A stretch of DNA of 64,000 nucleotides from Sphingobacterium alkalisoli (GTDB lineage: Bacteria; Bacteroidota; Bacteroidia; Sphingobacteriales; Sphingobacteriaceae), in contig NZ_SUKA01000004.1 in NCBI RefSeq assembly GCF_005049105.1, positions 248,001-312,000 on the forward strand, written 5' to 3'. Numbering within the stretch: the stretch's first letter is position 1; the number at the start of each line of letters is the position of its first letter. A program made the translations under genes and the position numbers. The notes beneath the pieces were generated by a model. It was not told the origin of the DNA and did no database searches. It saw only the letters and a list, made by a program, of their open reading frames with translations. Below are positions 35,272 through 46,211 of the stretch, in pieces.

Positions 35272-35304
35272 TTTCGTCTTTACATAAATAGAATCATACA
35301 TTTG
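35272..35304 (+). promoter_or_regulatory. Bacteroidota-type promoter of maeB-ruvA
   Basis: TTTCG (35272-35276) and TACATTTG (35297-35304) are 20 bases apart, close to consensus except for C in the first box. The -7 box lies 30 bases before the maeB ATG. Confidence 0.5.
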
Positions 35305-35334
35305 TAGCCTCGTATCGAAAATAAACACTGAAAA

Positions 35335-37611
35335 ATGAGTAACATCAATAGAAAAAAGGATGCCTTAAATTACCATTCTATGGGGCGTCCTGGTAAAATA
35401 GCGGTCGTACCGACGAAACCGTACAATTCACAAAGAGACTTATCTTTGGCATACTCTCCAGGAGTAGCAGAACCCTGTCTAGCTATTGCAGAAAACAGCG
35501 AAGATGCTTATAAATACACGGCTAAGGGAAATTTAGTAGCGGTCATCAGTAATGGTACAGCTGTTTTAGGATTAGGCGATATAGGTGCACAGGCCGGAAA
35601 GCCGGTAATGGAAGGAAAGGGTTTATTGTTCAAAATATTCGCAGATATTGATGTATTTGACATTGAACTAGACACAAAAAACGTAGATGATTTTGTAAAC
35701 ATCGTAAAAGCGATGGAGCCCACTTTCGGAGGTATAAATTTAGAAGATATAAAGGCTCCGGAGTGTTTTGAAATCGAACGACGATTAAAAGCAGAGATGA
35801 AAATCCCTGTAATGCATGATGATCAACACGGTACTGCTATTATTTCAGGCGCTGCGCTAATCAACTCCTGCGAGCTACAGAACAAAAACATTGCCGATGT
35901 AAAAATAGTGATCAACGGAGCAGGTGCGGCGGCCATTTCCTGTACGGCGATGTACGTTTCAGTAGGTGCAAAAAAGGAAAACATCATTATGCTAGATAGC
36001 AAAGGTGTTATTCGGTCGGATCGTGACAACTTAGACGCAACGAAGGCAGAATGGGCTACAGACCTTGACATCCATACCTTAGCAGATGCTGTTAAAGGTA
36101 GCGATGTATTTATTGGTCTGTCGAAAGCAGATGTCTTAACGCCAGAAATGCTCAATACGATGGCTCCAAGCCCTATCGTACTCGCAATGGCCAATCCAAA
36201 CCCGGAGATATCCTATGATTTGGCTGTGGCTACACGCGAAGATATCATTATGGGGACAGGTCGATCGGATTATCCCAATCAGGTAAACAATGTACTGGGA
36301 TTCCCTTATATTTTTAGAGGTGCATTGGACGTACGCGCTACGTCGATCAACGAAGAAATGAAAATCGCTGCCGTACACGCTATTGCAAATTTGGCAAAGC
36401 AGAATGTACCGGAAGAAGTTAACCAGGCGTATAACACGAGTAATCTTCGCTTCGGCAAGGATTATGTCATTCCAAAGCCTACAGATCCACGTTTAATAAC
36501 GGAAGTATCCATTGCGGTAGCTAAGGCTGCTATTGATTCTGGAGTTGCGCGTAAGAATATCGAAGATTGGGACGTTTACAAAGAAGAGCTTCGCAAACGT
36601 CTTGGAAAAGATGATCGCATCATGCGTAACATGATCGATAAGGCAAAAAGCAATCCACAACGCGTTGTGTTTGCAGAAGCCGACAACTACAAGACACTTC
36701 GTGCCGCACAAATTGTTAAAGAAGAAGGTATTGCCATCCCCATCTTACTCGGTAATAAAGAGAAAATAAACAGTCTGATTAACGAGTATAGTTTAGAAAT
36801 TGGCTCGGTGGACATTATTGATCCGCAAGAAGAAAGAAACTCTGAAAGATACGAGAAATTCGCAAATCACCTCTATGCCAAACGCCAACGTAGAGGCGTA
36901 ACGAAAAGCGAGGCGTCAAAGCTAATTACGAATCGGAATTATTTTGCGGCTAGTATGGTTGAATTTGGTGAAGCTGATACGTTAATTTCAGGATTAACGC
37001 GAAATTATGCGACTACTATTAAACCCGCATTGCAAGTAATTGGCGCAAAAGAAGGAAGCCGTCTTGTGGGAATGTATATGATGCTTACAGAAAAAGGCCC
37101 GCTATTTTTAGGCGATACCACTGTAAATACCGATCCTACGGCGCAGGAGCTGGCTGAGATTGCAGTTTTGTTGAATACAGCTGTAAAAAGATTCAACATC
37201 AAACCACGTCTAGCTATGTTATCTTATTCTAACTTCGGATCTAACGATGGTCCTACCGCTAATAAGGTTAGAGAGGCGGTAAAAATATTGCACAAAGAAA
37301 ACCCCGAAATCACTGTAGATGGGGATCTGCAAGCAAACTTTGCACTTAACAACGATCTTTTAACGTCGAATTTCCCTTTTAGCACCTTAGTTGGCGAGGC
37401 GGCCAATACGTTGATTTTCCCTAGTTTAGAATCAGGAAATATTGCTTATAAACTTTTACAAGAAGTAGGTAATGCAGAGGCTGTAGGCCCGATTTTATTA
37501 GGGATGAACAAACCTATCCATGTACTTCAAATGGATAGTTCGGTACGCGAAATTGTTAATATGGTTACTATTGCAGTCGTAGAAGCACAATCTTGTAACA
37601 CATCTAATTAA
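35335..37611 (+). CDS. maeB: NADP-dependent malic enzyme with phosphotransacetylase-like domain
   Basis: A 758-residue protein that oxidatively decarboxylates malate to pyruvate. Residues ~1-425 are the malic enzyme (SLAYSPGVAEPC, HDDQHGTAI, NGAGAAAISC nucleotide-binding loop, MANPNPEI); residues ~430-758 are a phosphotransacetylase-like domain (RVVFAEADN, SNFGSNDGPTA, DGDLQAN), which in MaeB enzymes serves for acetyl-CoA regulation rather than catalysis. The length is that of typical MaeB. It is followed 6 bases later by ruvA, an arrangement common in Bacteroidota. Confidence 0.96.
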   Translation: MSNINRKKDALNYHSMGRPGKIAVVPTKPYNSQRDLSLAYSPGVAEPCLAIAENSEDAYKYTAKGNLVAVISNGTAVLGLGDIGAQAGKPVMEGKGLLFKIFADIDVFDIELDTKNVDDFVNIVKAMEPTFGGINLEDIKAPECFEIERRLKAEMKIPVMHDDQHGTAIISGAALINSCELQNKNIADVKIVINGAGAAAISCTAMYVSVGAKKENIIMLDSKGVIRSDRDNLDATKAEWATDLDIHTLADAVKGSDVFIGLSKADVLTPEMLNTMAPSPIVLAMANPNPEISYDLAVATREDIIMGTGRSDYPNQVNNVLGFPYIFRGALDVRATSINEEMKIAAVHAIANLAKQNVPEEVNQAYNTSNLRFGKDYVIPKPTDPRLITEVSIAVAKAAIDSGVARKNIEDWDVYKEELRKRLGKDDRIMRNMIDKAKSNPQRVVFAEADNYKTLRAAQIVKEEGIAIPILLGNKEKINSLINEYSLEIGSVDIIDPQEERNSERYEKFANHLYAKRQRRGVTKSEASKLITNRNYFAASMVEFGEADTLISGLTRNYATTIKPALQVIGAKEGSRLVGMYMMLTEKGPLFLGDTTVNTDPTAQELAEIAVLLNTAVKRFNIKPRLAMLSYSNFGSNDGPTANKVREAVKILHKENPEITVDGDLQANFALNNDLLTSNFPFSTLVGEAANTLIFPSLESGNIAYKLLQEVGNAEAVGPILLGMNKPIHVLQMDSSVREIVNMVTIAVVEAQSCNTSN

Positions 37612-37617
37612 TATTCG

Positions 37618-38202
37618 ATGTACGATTATTTAAATGGCAAACTGGTATTTAAAGCGCCCACTCACATTATATTAGATGTGGGTGGGATCGGATACCATAT
37701 ACACATCTCCTTGACCACCTTCGCACTTATTAAGGAGCAAGAGAATTGCAAATTATACATCTCTTTTCAAGTACGGGAAGACGCCCATACCCTTTACGGA
37801 TTTGCAACCGAAGCAGAACGACAACTATTCAATCATCTGATCTCCGTATCGGGTATTGGTCCAAATACAGGCCGTATGATACTTTCTTCGATAACACCTG
37901 AAGAAATCCAATCCGCAATCATCAACGGACAGGTAGCTATTATCCAGAAAATAAAAGGAATAGGTCCTAAAACAGCGCAACGCGTAATCTTAGAACTTCA
38001 GGATAAGCTAAAAAAGGAGGGATCAGATACGCTTTTACAGTTCCGATCAAACAGACCTTCCGTGCCTGAAGAGGCGCTGACGGCTCTGGTTATGTTAGGC
38101 TTTGCTAGACCCCAAGCGGAAAAAGTATTAAATACCATTACCCTAGCTGAACCCGACCTAACCGTTGAAGCTCTTATCAAATCTGCGCTAAAAAAACTGT
38201 AG
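37618..38202 (+). CDS. ruvA: Holliday junction branch migration protein RuvA
   Basis: A 194-residue DNA-binding subunit of the RuvAB helicase. The OB-fold domain (YDYLNGKLV, GGIGYHIHISL), the two helix-hairpin-helix motifs (LISVSGIGPNTGRMIL and IIQKIKGIGPKTAQRVILEL), the acidic linker and the C-terminal RuvB-binding domain III (EEALTALVMLGFARPQAEKVL) are all present. It lies between maeB and sprA. Confidence 0.97.
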   Translation: MYDYLNGKLVFKAPTHIILDVGGIGYHIHISLTTFALIKEQENCKLYISFQVREDAHTLYGFATEAERQLFNHLISVSGIGPNTGRMILSSITPEEIQSAIINGQVAIIQKIKGIGPKTAQRVILELQDKLKKEGSDTLLQFRSNRPSVPEEALTALVMLGFARPQAEKVLNTITLAEPDLTVEALIKSALKKL

Positions 38203-38349
38203 TCCAAATTCTACCATATCGAAATTTTAGCATTTTTTAACACTTCTTATCTATAACGAGATGCTTATTGATTGCGATTGTTAATAAAAACTATGATATT
38301 TGTCATTATTAATCTAATTTTTAAGCAAAAAAAGTTTTAGCCATTCCTT

Positions 38350-41300
38350 TTGAAAAAATATAGTTTCATAGCACAATGCCTCGTTTTTGTTTGCGCCCTC
38401 CTATACGTAGGTTTTGCGCAGACTATTACATCGGCAGGATCTATTGAAGACAACGCATCTGATAGTACAAAACTTAAATACCAGTTCCAGGATAATCCTT
38501 TTATCAAACTCCCCAAATCTTATCGCCCGATTTCCTTAGGACAACCTTCTAGCATAGAACGGGAAATTATTTTTGATCCAGAAACCAAGCAGTATATCAT
38601 TCGTGAGAAAATCGGATCCAAGCTGTATAGACCGCCACTTTATTTAACTATTGACGAGTACAGCAAGTATGAATTCAATAGATTACAAAAAAATTACTGG
38701 GAGGAATTGGCTGATAAAGAGTTAGCAGAAGAGAGGCGTCGACGTCTTTTTCCGGTAATAGAAATCAATAGCCCTACTTTCGAAAAGATATTTGGTGGAA
38801 ATACTATCGACATCAGCCCTCGTGGAAGTGCTGATATTACCTTAATGGGCCAATACAACACAAATCAGAACCCGATGTTCAATGAGCGCCAACGAAAACA
38901 ATGGGGTTTTGATTTTGATCAAAATATCAACTTAAACCTCACAGGGCGCATAGGCGAACGCGTACAGGTAAATGCGAATTTTAATTCACAGGCTCAATTT
39001 GGTTTTGAAAATCAGGTACGATTTGATTATGTGGCTAAAGATGATGATATCTTACGCAGATTAGAAATCGGGAATGTAAGTATGCCACTTAATTCTACCT
39101 TAATCCAGGGTTCGGAGTCGTTATTTGGTATTAAAGCACAGCTGCAGTTTGGTAAGTTAACGTTTACGGGACTACTTTCGCAGCAGCGCTCTCACCAGAA
39201 AGAATTCACGATTACAAATGGAAGCCGTGACAGTGAGTTTGTCTTAGAAATGGATAATTACGAGGCTAATCAACATTTCTTTTTAGGTCAATATTTTCGA
39301 GATACATACAACCGATCATTAGCGTTATCTCCTATAATAAATACGCCGGTAAATATTACCCAAATAGAGGTGTGGACTAGTAATCGATCAAATTCTTTCG
39401 AAGAATCTCGGGACATCATGGCATTGATGGATCTGGGAGAATACACACCGTACAATAGCCTAATTGCTCGAGGAGGTCAACCGCTTCCATCTACTGGCAT
39501 CCCTGGGGAACCGGCTCCCTCTGTTTCCAATAATTTATTGTCCCTTCTTGGTGAAAACGGCCGCCAATCAAACGGTAATTTCACACAAAGCTTTTTTGCT
39601 TCCACAGGAGCTAACGACAACTATGTTAAACTCACCTACGCACGAAAATTAGTGGAAGGAAGAGATTTTACCGTCAACAGGAGACTTGGTTATATTTCTC
39701 TGGTATACCCACTTAATCAAGATCAGGTGTTGGCTGTAGCCTATAAGTATCTGGCTAATGGTATAGAATATCAAGTAGGTGAATTTAGCACCGATATTCC
39801 TGTAACGCCTTCAGAACCAAAAATGCTTTATACCAAGCTCCTAAAAAATGAAACGATCAAAACAAATCTCCCTACTTGGGATTTGATGATGAAAAACGTT
39901 TATTCATTGGGGGCGAACAATATTTCCAGCACAAATTTTCATGTTCAGATCTACCGTACGGAAGATGAAACAGGAGCACAAAGGCCTGCGCTATATGAAG
40001 GCGTAAATACTATTGATAAAACTTGGTTACAATTGACCGGACTAGACCGTTTAGATCAGCAACAGGCGGCTGGGGCCGATGGGCTAATGGACTTTTTAGA
40101 AAACATCACTATCGAACCGGTGCGTGGAAAATTAATCTTCCCGCTCTTAGAGCCCTTTGGCAAAGACTTGGCTAGCCAATTTACGTCAGGCGAGACCCAA
40201 CTAGCAGAAAAGTATACTTTCCCGGAGCTGTATACGATGACCCAGATGGATGCACAGCAAAAACACCCCAATAAGAATCGTTATCTATTAAAAGGCAGGT
40301 ATAGTTCTACAGGCGGAAGTGCAGAGTATCAATTAGGCGCGATGAACCTTAGACCAAACTCTGTGAGAGTGATGTCTGGCGGTGCGGTATTAGAAGAGGG
40401 AATAGACTATAATATAGACTATCAAATTGGTAATCTTCGAATCTTGAACCAAGCTCTTCTTCTGTCGGGTCAACCGATCTCGATTTCCATGGAAGATGAG
40501 ACATTATATGGACTACAACAAAAAACATTAATGGGGGGCCGCTTTGATTACGCATTGAATCCAAATATACACATCGGTGCGACCGTCATGAATCTAACCG
40601 AAAAGCCGCTTACCGAAAAAGTGACTATTGGTCAAGAACCTATTTCAAACACCATGCTGGGAGCAGACTTCACGTATAATGCACCTTCCAGATGGCTTAC
40701 ACGTTTAGTTGATAAGTTACCTTTTTTAAGTACCAAGGAAGAATCTCATATCAGCTTTTACGGAGAGTTTGCACAGCTAATACCCGGGCATCCTCGGGGT
40801 CTGAACACAGCGGACAACAATACCGGTACCACATACATTGACAACTTTGAAAATAGTGTTTCGTATATCGATATCAAGGGATATTTAGGTTGGCAAGTAT
40901 CAGGGACACCTCGCATGTTTGCGGAATCCAATCTAAATAACGACTTACGCTACGGCTACAATAGATCACATCTCACATTTTACAATATTGATCCAGTATT
41001 TTACCAACCTTCAGATCTTAATCCAAGATTAACACCCAATATGTTGTCCGACCATCGTGTCAGAAAAGTAACCGAGCAAGAAGTATTTCCATTTAGGAAC
41101 AGTAGGACAGGTTCGGATGTATATCTATCTACGTTGGATCTGACCTATTACCCCATGTTACGTGGCCAATACAATTATACCACTTCGGGAGTGAATAGCG
41201 ATGGTACTTTAAGTAATCCAGAAAGTCGTTGGGGTGGTATGTTTAGAAAAATTGACCAAACTGATTTTGAAGCTCAGAATATTGAATTCTTAGAGATGTG

Positions 41301-44300
41301 GATAATGGATCCCACGCTTACTAATCCCAACAAAGTCGGTGGTGACATTTATATTAATCTGGGAAACATCTCTGAAGACATCTTAAAAGATGGTCGAAAA
41401 TCATTAGAAAACGGTCTTTCTCCAACGGGTGATAAAAGTCAGATCGAACAGACCGTCTGGGGTAATGTTATAAAAAACCAACCTGTTGTTCAGGCATTCG
41501 AAAATAGCAACGAGAGTAGATTGTTACAAGATATTGGATTAGACGGATTGACTAATGAGGAAGAACGATCTTTTCACAACAATTTCCTTAGTCAACTACA
41601 AGGCGTATTAAATCCTACGGCTTTTGCTTCGTTACGAGATGACCCCTCAACAGATGATTACACCTATTTCCGTGGAGATCATTTTGATCAAAGTGTCGGC
41701 ATATTAGAACGGTACAAGCGGTACAACGGTACACAAGGAAATACCCGTACGAATGACCAATCGTTGGCAGACTTTGGCGTGGAAACCTCAGCGAGTACTT
41801 TATTACCCGACGGCGAAGATGTAAATCGCGACAACACGATGAACGAGGTGGATGAATATTACCAATATAAATTATCCATTCGTCCGCAAGATATGGTGGT
41901 TGGTCAAAACTATATTGTAGATGAGCAAACTACGTCAGTAACGTTAGCTAATTCACTAAAATCTGATGTAAAATGGTATAAAATCCGTATCCCACTTAAT
42001 GAATTCGAAAGTAGACACGGAGATATTCAGGATTTTAAATCCGTTCGTTTCGTTCGGATGTTTATGACCAATTTTGCTGATACTTCTGTTGTTCGATTTG
42101 GCAGATTACAATTTGTACGGGGGGACTGGCGTAAATATAACAGTGAAAATGTCGCCGACAAAGTTATCGCCGACTATTCAATGGGCGTGGTCGCTTCCGA
42201 CAATTCAACATTCAATGTGGCGAATGTAAGTATTGAAGAAAATGGCAAGAGAGAACCTATTCCATATAAGGTCCCGCCGGGCATTAATCGGCAAATAGAC
42301 TGGTCTAATAATAATCTTGATGTGGAGCTCAATGAACAAGCATTGAGTTTAGATGTTAAAAATTTGAGAGATGGATATGGTAGGGCGACATACAAAACGG
42401 CGTCTCACGATTTCCGACCTTATGGTCGCTTAGAAATGTTTATCCATGCAGAGGGTGAAAATCTAAATAACGGTGATTTCAGGGCATTCGTTCGTCTCGG
42501 TACGGACGATAAATACAATTACTACGAATACGATATGCCCCTCATTCTTACCCCATATGGTACTACGTCCGCAGATTTAATTTGGCCGATGGAAAACCGC
42601 ATGAACATCAAAATTAACTTGCTAAAAGATGCTAAATTGGCACGTGAAAAGGCGACGCTCAATGGTCAGCCTTGGCCGTTGGATGTTCCTTTTGAATATG
42701 CCGATGGTGAAAATAGAATTACCGTTATTGGAACGCCAGATCTGTCTAAAGTACGATTCTATATGATGGGGGTTCGTAACCCGCTTCGTGGAACATCAAC
42801 GAGTAGTGATCTGGACGATGGTAGAGATTTGGCTGGTGAATTTTGGTTTAACGAACTCCGTCTCACTGACTTTGATGATAAAGGAGGATGGGCAGCTACG
42901 GCTCGTATTAACTTGAAATTGGCTGATTTTGCTAATGTATCGGTCTCCGGAACAAAATCAACGGTAGGTTTTGGTTCAATCTATCAACGGGTAGGTGAAA
43001 GAAATCGATCTGAGGACACCTATTTTGATATTACGACCAATGCAGAGTTGGGAAAATTCTTTCACCCGAGACATGGCATCGTTATCCCCTTCTATTTTAA
43101 CTATTCAAATCAACGATCAACTCCAGAATACAATCCATTGAACCCGGATATCGAATTAAATAGCGCTTTAGCTACGATGTCAAATAACAGTAGAGACTCA
43201 TTGTTACGTCTGGTACAGGATTATACGATGCGCAAAAGCTTTAGTTTTACAAATGTTCGTAAGATTAAAACAAATAATGAATCATTGATTAGACCTTGGA
43301 GCATCGAAAACTTTGGGCTCTCTTATGCATATGCGGAATACAACCACCGGGACTACAATACGGCTACTTCTATTCAAAGGAACTATAGAGGTGCATTAGA
43401 TTATAATTATAGTAATCCGAATGTTAATTTCTATGAGCCATTCAAGAGTATAAAGAATAAAAACTTAGCACTCATTAAAGATTTGAGTTTCAACTTAGTG
43501 CCTTCCTTGTTAAACTTTCGACTGGAAGTCAACAGAATTTACAATGAAAATACGCTGAGAGATAATTCTTCTAATAATTTACTGCCGACTTATTACAACA
43601 AAAACTTCAACATGAACCGTATTTATGGTATCAGTTGGGATTTAACAAAATCATTACGGCTGGATTTCAATGCGACAAACTACTCGATCATTGATGAACC
43701 CGCGGGACGTATTGATGGTATTAAACAAGATACTATGTGGTCTAATTTCTGGAAAATGGGTAGAACGACAGACTATAACCACATGATGAACTTGACCTAC
43801 ACCTTACCAATTAATAAAATCCCCTATCTGGAATGGGTCAATGTGATAACAAGGTATGGTACACAATTTAATTGGCAAAGCGAGCCACTTCTGGCATTAC
43901 AAAGTGATCAGATTAGTTTAGGAAACAGCATTCAAAACAACAGAACTATTCAGGTAAATCCAACATTAGCTTTTTCAGCACTGTATAATAAATTCGGGTT
44001 TATCCGACGAAATTCGGGTAGAAATGCAAAAGGTAGTACCGCATTTTTTGTCCAATTATTAACCTCGATACGAAATTTGGGTGGAGCTTACACCCGGATA
44101 GAAGGCACTTACTTACCTGGCTATACACCGAATACTAATTTATTAGGCTATAATTTTGATGCAAATGCTCCAGGCTGGGGATTTCTACTGGGTAGCCAGC
44201 GCGATATACTGTCGAGGGCTGTCGCCAACGGATGGATATCTTCCGATACACTGCAGACCAATTTATATACGAAGACGTTCGCTGAAAATATTTCCGCTAT

Positions 44301-45384
44301 TGCTAATTTAGAACCCCTTAAAGGACTGCGGATAGATCTTACCGCAACACGGGTCGATAACTATAATTTCTCCTCTACTACAGCTTTAGAATACAACCCA
44401 CAAAGTGGAACATTAGAACCCACGACTCCATACCGGACCGGTAATTATAGCATCTCTCAGATCGCGATACATACCTCATTCATTAGTCATAATGAGTTAT
44501 TTAGAAAATTTGAGGAACAGCGCCTGATCGTTTCAAACAGATTGTCCGAACAGAATATAAATTCTGTGAAGGGAGATCCCGCATTTTATGCCGACGGATA
44601 TGGTGAAGCACAACAAGATGTTGTGGTCAACTCATTCCTATCTACCTACTTAGGAAAGAATCCTGAGGAGAGTAGTATCGATCGGAAACCGCGCTTTCCA
44701 CTTCCGAACTGGCGCATTTCCTATAACGGATTATCGAATATCGTCGCACTTCAAGATCTTTTTACCTCAATAAATCTATCGCATGCATACCAGTCGCAAT
44801 ATGTCATCGCGGGATATAATTCGGTTATTCGCTACGTCGAAAACGACGGTGCCCCGTCGGAAAGAGATATCAATGGCAATTTTCTACCAAAAAATTTATA
44901 TGGACAGGTATCCATAATTGATCGGTTCATTCCATTAATAGGCGTGGACGTCCGTCTCAAAAACAATATGTCTGCAAATGCAGAATACAGAAAGTCCAGA
45001 GACATGAACTTTAGCTTACAGAACAGCCAAATGGCGATGATGAGCGAAGAATCTATTGTATTTGGAATGGGCTACCGAAAGAACAATGTACAGCTTCCAT
45101 TTGGTTTATTTGCCGATCGAAAATGGAAAAACGATTTTAACTTTAAACTGGATTTTGCTTTGAACGATCGGAAAACTGTCGTTTACAGATCGGATATTAA
45201 TGAAGCCGAAGTATCAGGTGGAAACAAAAGCGTTAGTATAAACCCTACTTTGGAATATACAGTCAATCAGTTTTACAACATCAGATTGTTCTATAATTCA
45301 AACTCTGTAAAACCCTACACATCCCAGAACTATGCTACTTCTTATACGTACTTCGGCGTAAATCTTCGGGTAATATTTCAATAA
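38350..45384 (+). CDS. sprA: SprA, type IX secretion system outer-membrane translocon
   Basis: A 2344-residue giant beta-barrel that forms the outer-membrane channel of the type IX secretion system. It starts with TTG at 38350, followed by a signal peptide (KKYSFIAQCLVFVCALLYVG, then FAQ); no ATG occurs for over 150 codons, so the TTG start is well supported. Typical SprA features include IEINSPTFEKIFGGNTIDI, PRGSADITLMGQYNTNQNP, NLNLTGRIGERVQVN, TYIDNFENS, and repeated barrel strands ending in YFGVNLRVIFQ. The 147-base gap after ruvA leaves room for a separate promoter, but the maeB-ruvA-sprA order is common in the phylum. Confidence 0.96.
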   Translation: MKKYSFIAQCLVFVCALLYVGFAQTITSAGSIEDNASDSTKLKYQFQDNPFIKLPKSYRPISLGQPSSIEREIIFDPETKQYIIREKIGSKLYRPPLYLTIDEYSKYEFNRLQKNYWEELADKELAEERRRRLFPVIEINSPTFEKIFGGNTIDISPRGSADITLMGQYNTNQNPMFNERQRKQWGFDFDQNINLNLTGRIGERVQVNANFNSQAQFGFENQVRFDYVAKDDDILRRLEIGNVSMPLNSTLIQGSESLFGIKAQLQFGKLTFTGLLSQQRSHQKEFTITNGSRDSEFVLEMDNYEANQHFFLGQYFRDTYNRSLALSPIINTPVNITQIEVWTSNRSNSFEESRDIMALMDLGEYTPYNSLIARGGQPLPSTGIPGEPAPSVSNNLLSLLGENGRQSNGNFTQSFFASTGANDNYVKLTYARKLVEGRDFTVNRRLGYISLVYPLNQDQVLAVAYKYLANGIEYQVGEFSTDIPVTPSEPKMLYTKLLKNETIKTNLPTWDLMMKNVYSLGANNISSTNFHVQIYRTEDETGAQRPALYEGVNTIDKTWLQLTGLDRLDQQQAAGADGLMDFLENITIEPVRGKLIFPLLEPFGKDLASQFTSGETQLAEKYTFPELYTMTQMDAQQKHPNKNRYLLKGRYSSTGGSAEYQLGAMNLRPNSVRVMSGGAVLEEGIDYNIDYQIGNLRILNQALLLSGQPISISMEDETLYGLQQKTLMGGRFDYALNPNIHIGATVMNLTEKPLTEKVTIGQEPISNTMLGADFTYNAPSRWLTRLVDKLPFLSTKEESHISFYGEFAQLIPGHPRGLNTADNNTGTTYIDNFENSVSYIDIKGYLGWQVSGTPRMFAESNLNNDLRYGYNRSHLTFYNIDPVFYQPSDLNPRLTPNMLSDHRVRKVTEQEVFPFRNSRTGSDVYLSTLDLTYYPMLRGQYNYTTSGVNSDGTLSNPESRWGGMFRKIDQTDFEAQNIEFLEMWIMDPTLTNPNKVGGDIYINLGNISEDILKDGRKSLENGLSPTGDKSQIEQTVWGNVIKNQPVVQAFENSNESRLLQDIGLDGLTNEEERSFHNNFLSQLQGVLNPTAFASLRDDPSTDDYTYFRGDHFDQSVGILERYKRYNGTQGNTRTNDQSLADFGVETSASTLLPDGEDVNRDNTMNEVDEYYQYKLSIRPQDMVVGQNYIVDEQTTSVTLANSLKSDVKWYKIRIPLNEFESRHGDIQDFKSVRFVRMFMTNFADTSVVRFGRLQFVRGDWRKYNSENVADKVIADYSMGVVASDNSTFNVANVSIEENGKREPIPYKVPPGINRQIDWSNNNLDVELNEQALSLDVKNLRDGYGRATYKTASHDFRPYGRLEMFIHAEGENLNNGDFRAFVRLGTDDKYNYYEYDMPLILTPYGTTSADLIWPMENRMNIKINLLKDAKLAREKATLNGQPWPLDVPFEYADGENRITVIGTPDLSKVRFYMMGVRNPLRGTSTSSDLDDGRDLAGEFWFNELRLTDFDDKGGWAATARINLKLADFANVSVSGTKSTVGFGSIYQRVGERNRSEDTYFDITTNAELGKFFHPRHGIVIPFYFNYSNQRSTPEYNPLNPDIELNSALATMSNNSRDSLLRLVQDYTMRKSFSFTNVRKIKTNNESLIRPWSIENFGLSYAYAEYNHRDYNTATSIQRNYRGALDYNYSNPNVNFYEPFKSIKNKNLALIKDLSFNLVPSLLNFRLEVNRIYNENTLRDNSSNNLLPTYYNKNFNMNRIYGISWDLTKSLRLDFNATNYSIIDEPAGRIDGIKQDTMWSNFWKMGRTTDYNHMMNLTYTLPINKIPYLEWVNVITRYGTQFNWQSEPLLALQSDQISLGNSIQNNRTIQVNPTLAFSALYNKFGFIRRNSGRNAKGSTAFFVQLLTSIRNLGGAYTRIEGTYLPGYTPNTNLLGYNFDANAPGWGFLLGSQRDILSRAVANGWISSDTLQTNLYTKTFAENISAIANLEPLKGLRIDLTATRVDNYNFSSTTALEYNPQSGTLEPTTPYRTGNYSISQIAIHTSFISHNELFRKFEEQRLIVSNRLSEQNINSVKGDPAFYADGYGEAQQDVVVNSFLSTYLGKNPEESSIDRKPRFPLPNWRISYNGLSNIVALQDLFTSINLSHAYQSQYVIAGYNSVIRYVENDGAPSERDINGNFLPKNLYGQVSIIDRFIPLIGVDVRLKNNMSANAEYRKSRDMNFSLQNSQMAMMSEESIVFGMGYRKNNVQLPFGLFADRKWKNDFNFKLDFALNDRKTVVYRSDINEAEVSGGNKSVSINPTLEYTVNQFYNIRLFYNSNSVKPYTSQNYATSYTYFGVNLRVIFQ

Positions 45385-45419
45385 TTTACAATTAACGCTA
45401 TTCGTTCTAATTTTCTTAC

Positions 45420-45427
45420 TACTTTTG
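45420..45427 (+). promoter_or_regulatory. Candidate -7 element for the GAF-domain gene
   Basis: TACTTTTG matches TAnnTTTG and lies 27 bases before the ATG at 45454. A TTCG sits about 15 bases upstream, closer than usual. Confidence 0.4.
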
Positions 45428-45453
45428 CCCAAGAAATTTAGAACGAATTGGAT

Positions 45454-45921
45454 ATGGCTGAAGATCTTAATATCGTAAGTGGAAGTAAAGCGGATCAATA
45501 CGACGCCTTATTTCCTCAAATAAAGGCTCTCTTGGATGGGGAACATGACCTCATTGCAAATCTGGCAAACGTCGCTGCGGCGCTAAAAGAACAATTTGAT
45601 TTTTTTTGGATAGGATTTTATCTGGTTAAAGATGAGCAGCTCGTGCTGGGGCCTTTTCAAGGCCCAGTAGCCTGTACGCGGATCCGCTATAACAAGGGTG
45701 TTTGCGGAACAGCATGGGCTCAAGAGAAAAGTTTGATTGTACCTAATGTAGACGAATTCCCCGGACACATCGCTTGCAATTCGTTATCCAAATCCGAAAT
45801 AGTAATTCCTCTTTACAAAAACAAGCAGATAATAGGTGTTTTAGATGTGGATAGCAGTAAATTGGATGATTTTGATCACATTGATGAAGTGAAATTAACA
45901 CAGATTCTGTCATTGATATAG
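45454..45921 (+). CDS. msrC: GAF-domain free methionine-R-sulfoxide reductase
   Basis: A 155-residue single GAF domain enzyme that reduces free methionine-(R)-sulfoxide. The three family cysteines are present: Cys in GPVACTRIRYNKGVCGTAW (two) and in GHIACNSLSKSEIVIP. FFWIGFYLV and VLDVDSSKLDDFD are standard. The start is ATG 45454; an upstream TTG at 45448 is less likely because the promoter-like box ends at 45427. Probably monocistronic and used in oxidative stress repair. Confidence 0.9.
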   Translation: MAEDLNIVSGSKADQYDALFPQIKALLDGEHDLIANLANVAAALKEQFDFFWIGFYLVKDEQLVLGPFQGPVACTRIRYNKGVCGTAWAQEKSLIVPNVDEFPGHIACNSLSKSEIVIPLYKNKQIIGVLDVDSSKLDDFDHIDEVKLTQILSLI

Positions 45922-45999
45922 TTAGAGATATAGGATTAATCTTAAAAAAAACTGTTAGTAAAAACGAAGGATTTTCTTAATCAATTTTTATGCGCCTCT

Positions 46000-46030
46000 G
46001 TCGCCGGAGCAGGGGCGACTTCTTTTTTTA
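46000..46030 (+). terminator. Intrinsic terminator-like hairpin after the GAF gene
   Basis: GTCGCC (46000-46005) and GGCGAC (46014-46019) pair around an 8-base loop and are followed by TTCTTTTTTTA. It lies 79 bases past the msrC stop. Confidence 0.65.
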
Positions 46031-46059
46031 TAAAAAGAAGGAAAAAATCATCGCTGTAC

Positions 46060-46106
46060 CCATTTGCCAGAATGGCTAATGCGTCCTCCTGCAGTTGGCA
46101 AATGGC
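46060..46106. repeat. 10-bp inverted repeat
   Basis: CCATTTGCCA (46060-46069) and TGGCAAATGG (46097-46106) are exact inverted copies separated by 27 bases; ATGGCTAA also appears twice as a direct repeat next to them (46071-46079 and 46103-46109). Confidence 0.5.
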
Positions 46107-46211
46107 TAAGGCGATATTTATCCAATTTGTAAGGCTGGTGCTTTTTCTCGATATTATTTTATACTTCTCAGCTGAATTAAAAAGACGACCTAGGTCGATG
46201 TAGCGTTAAGT

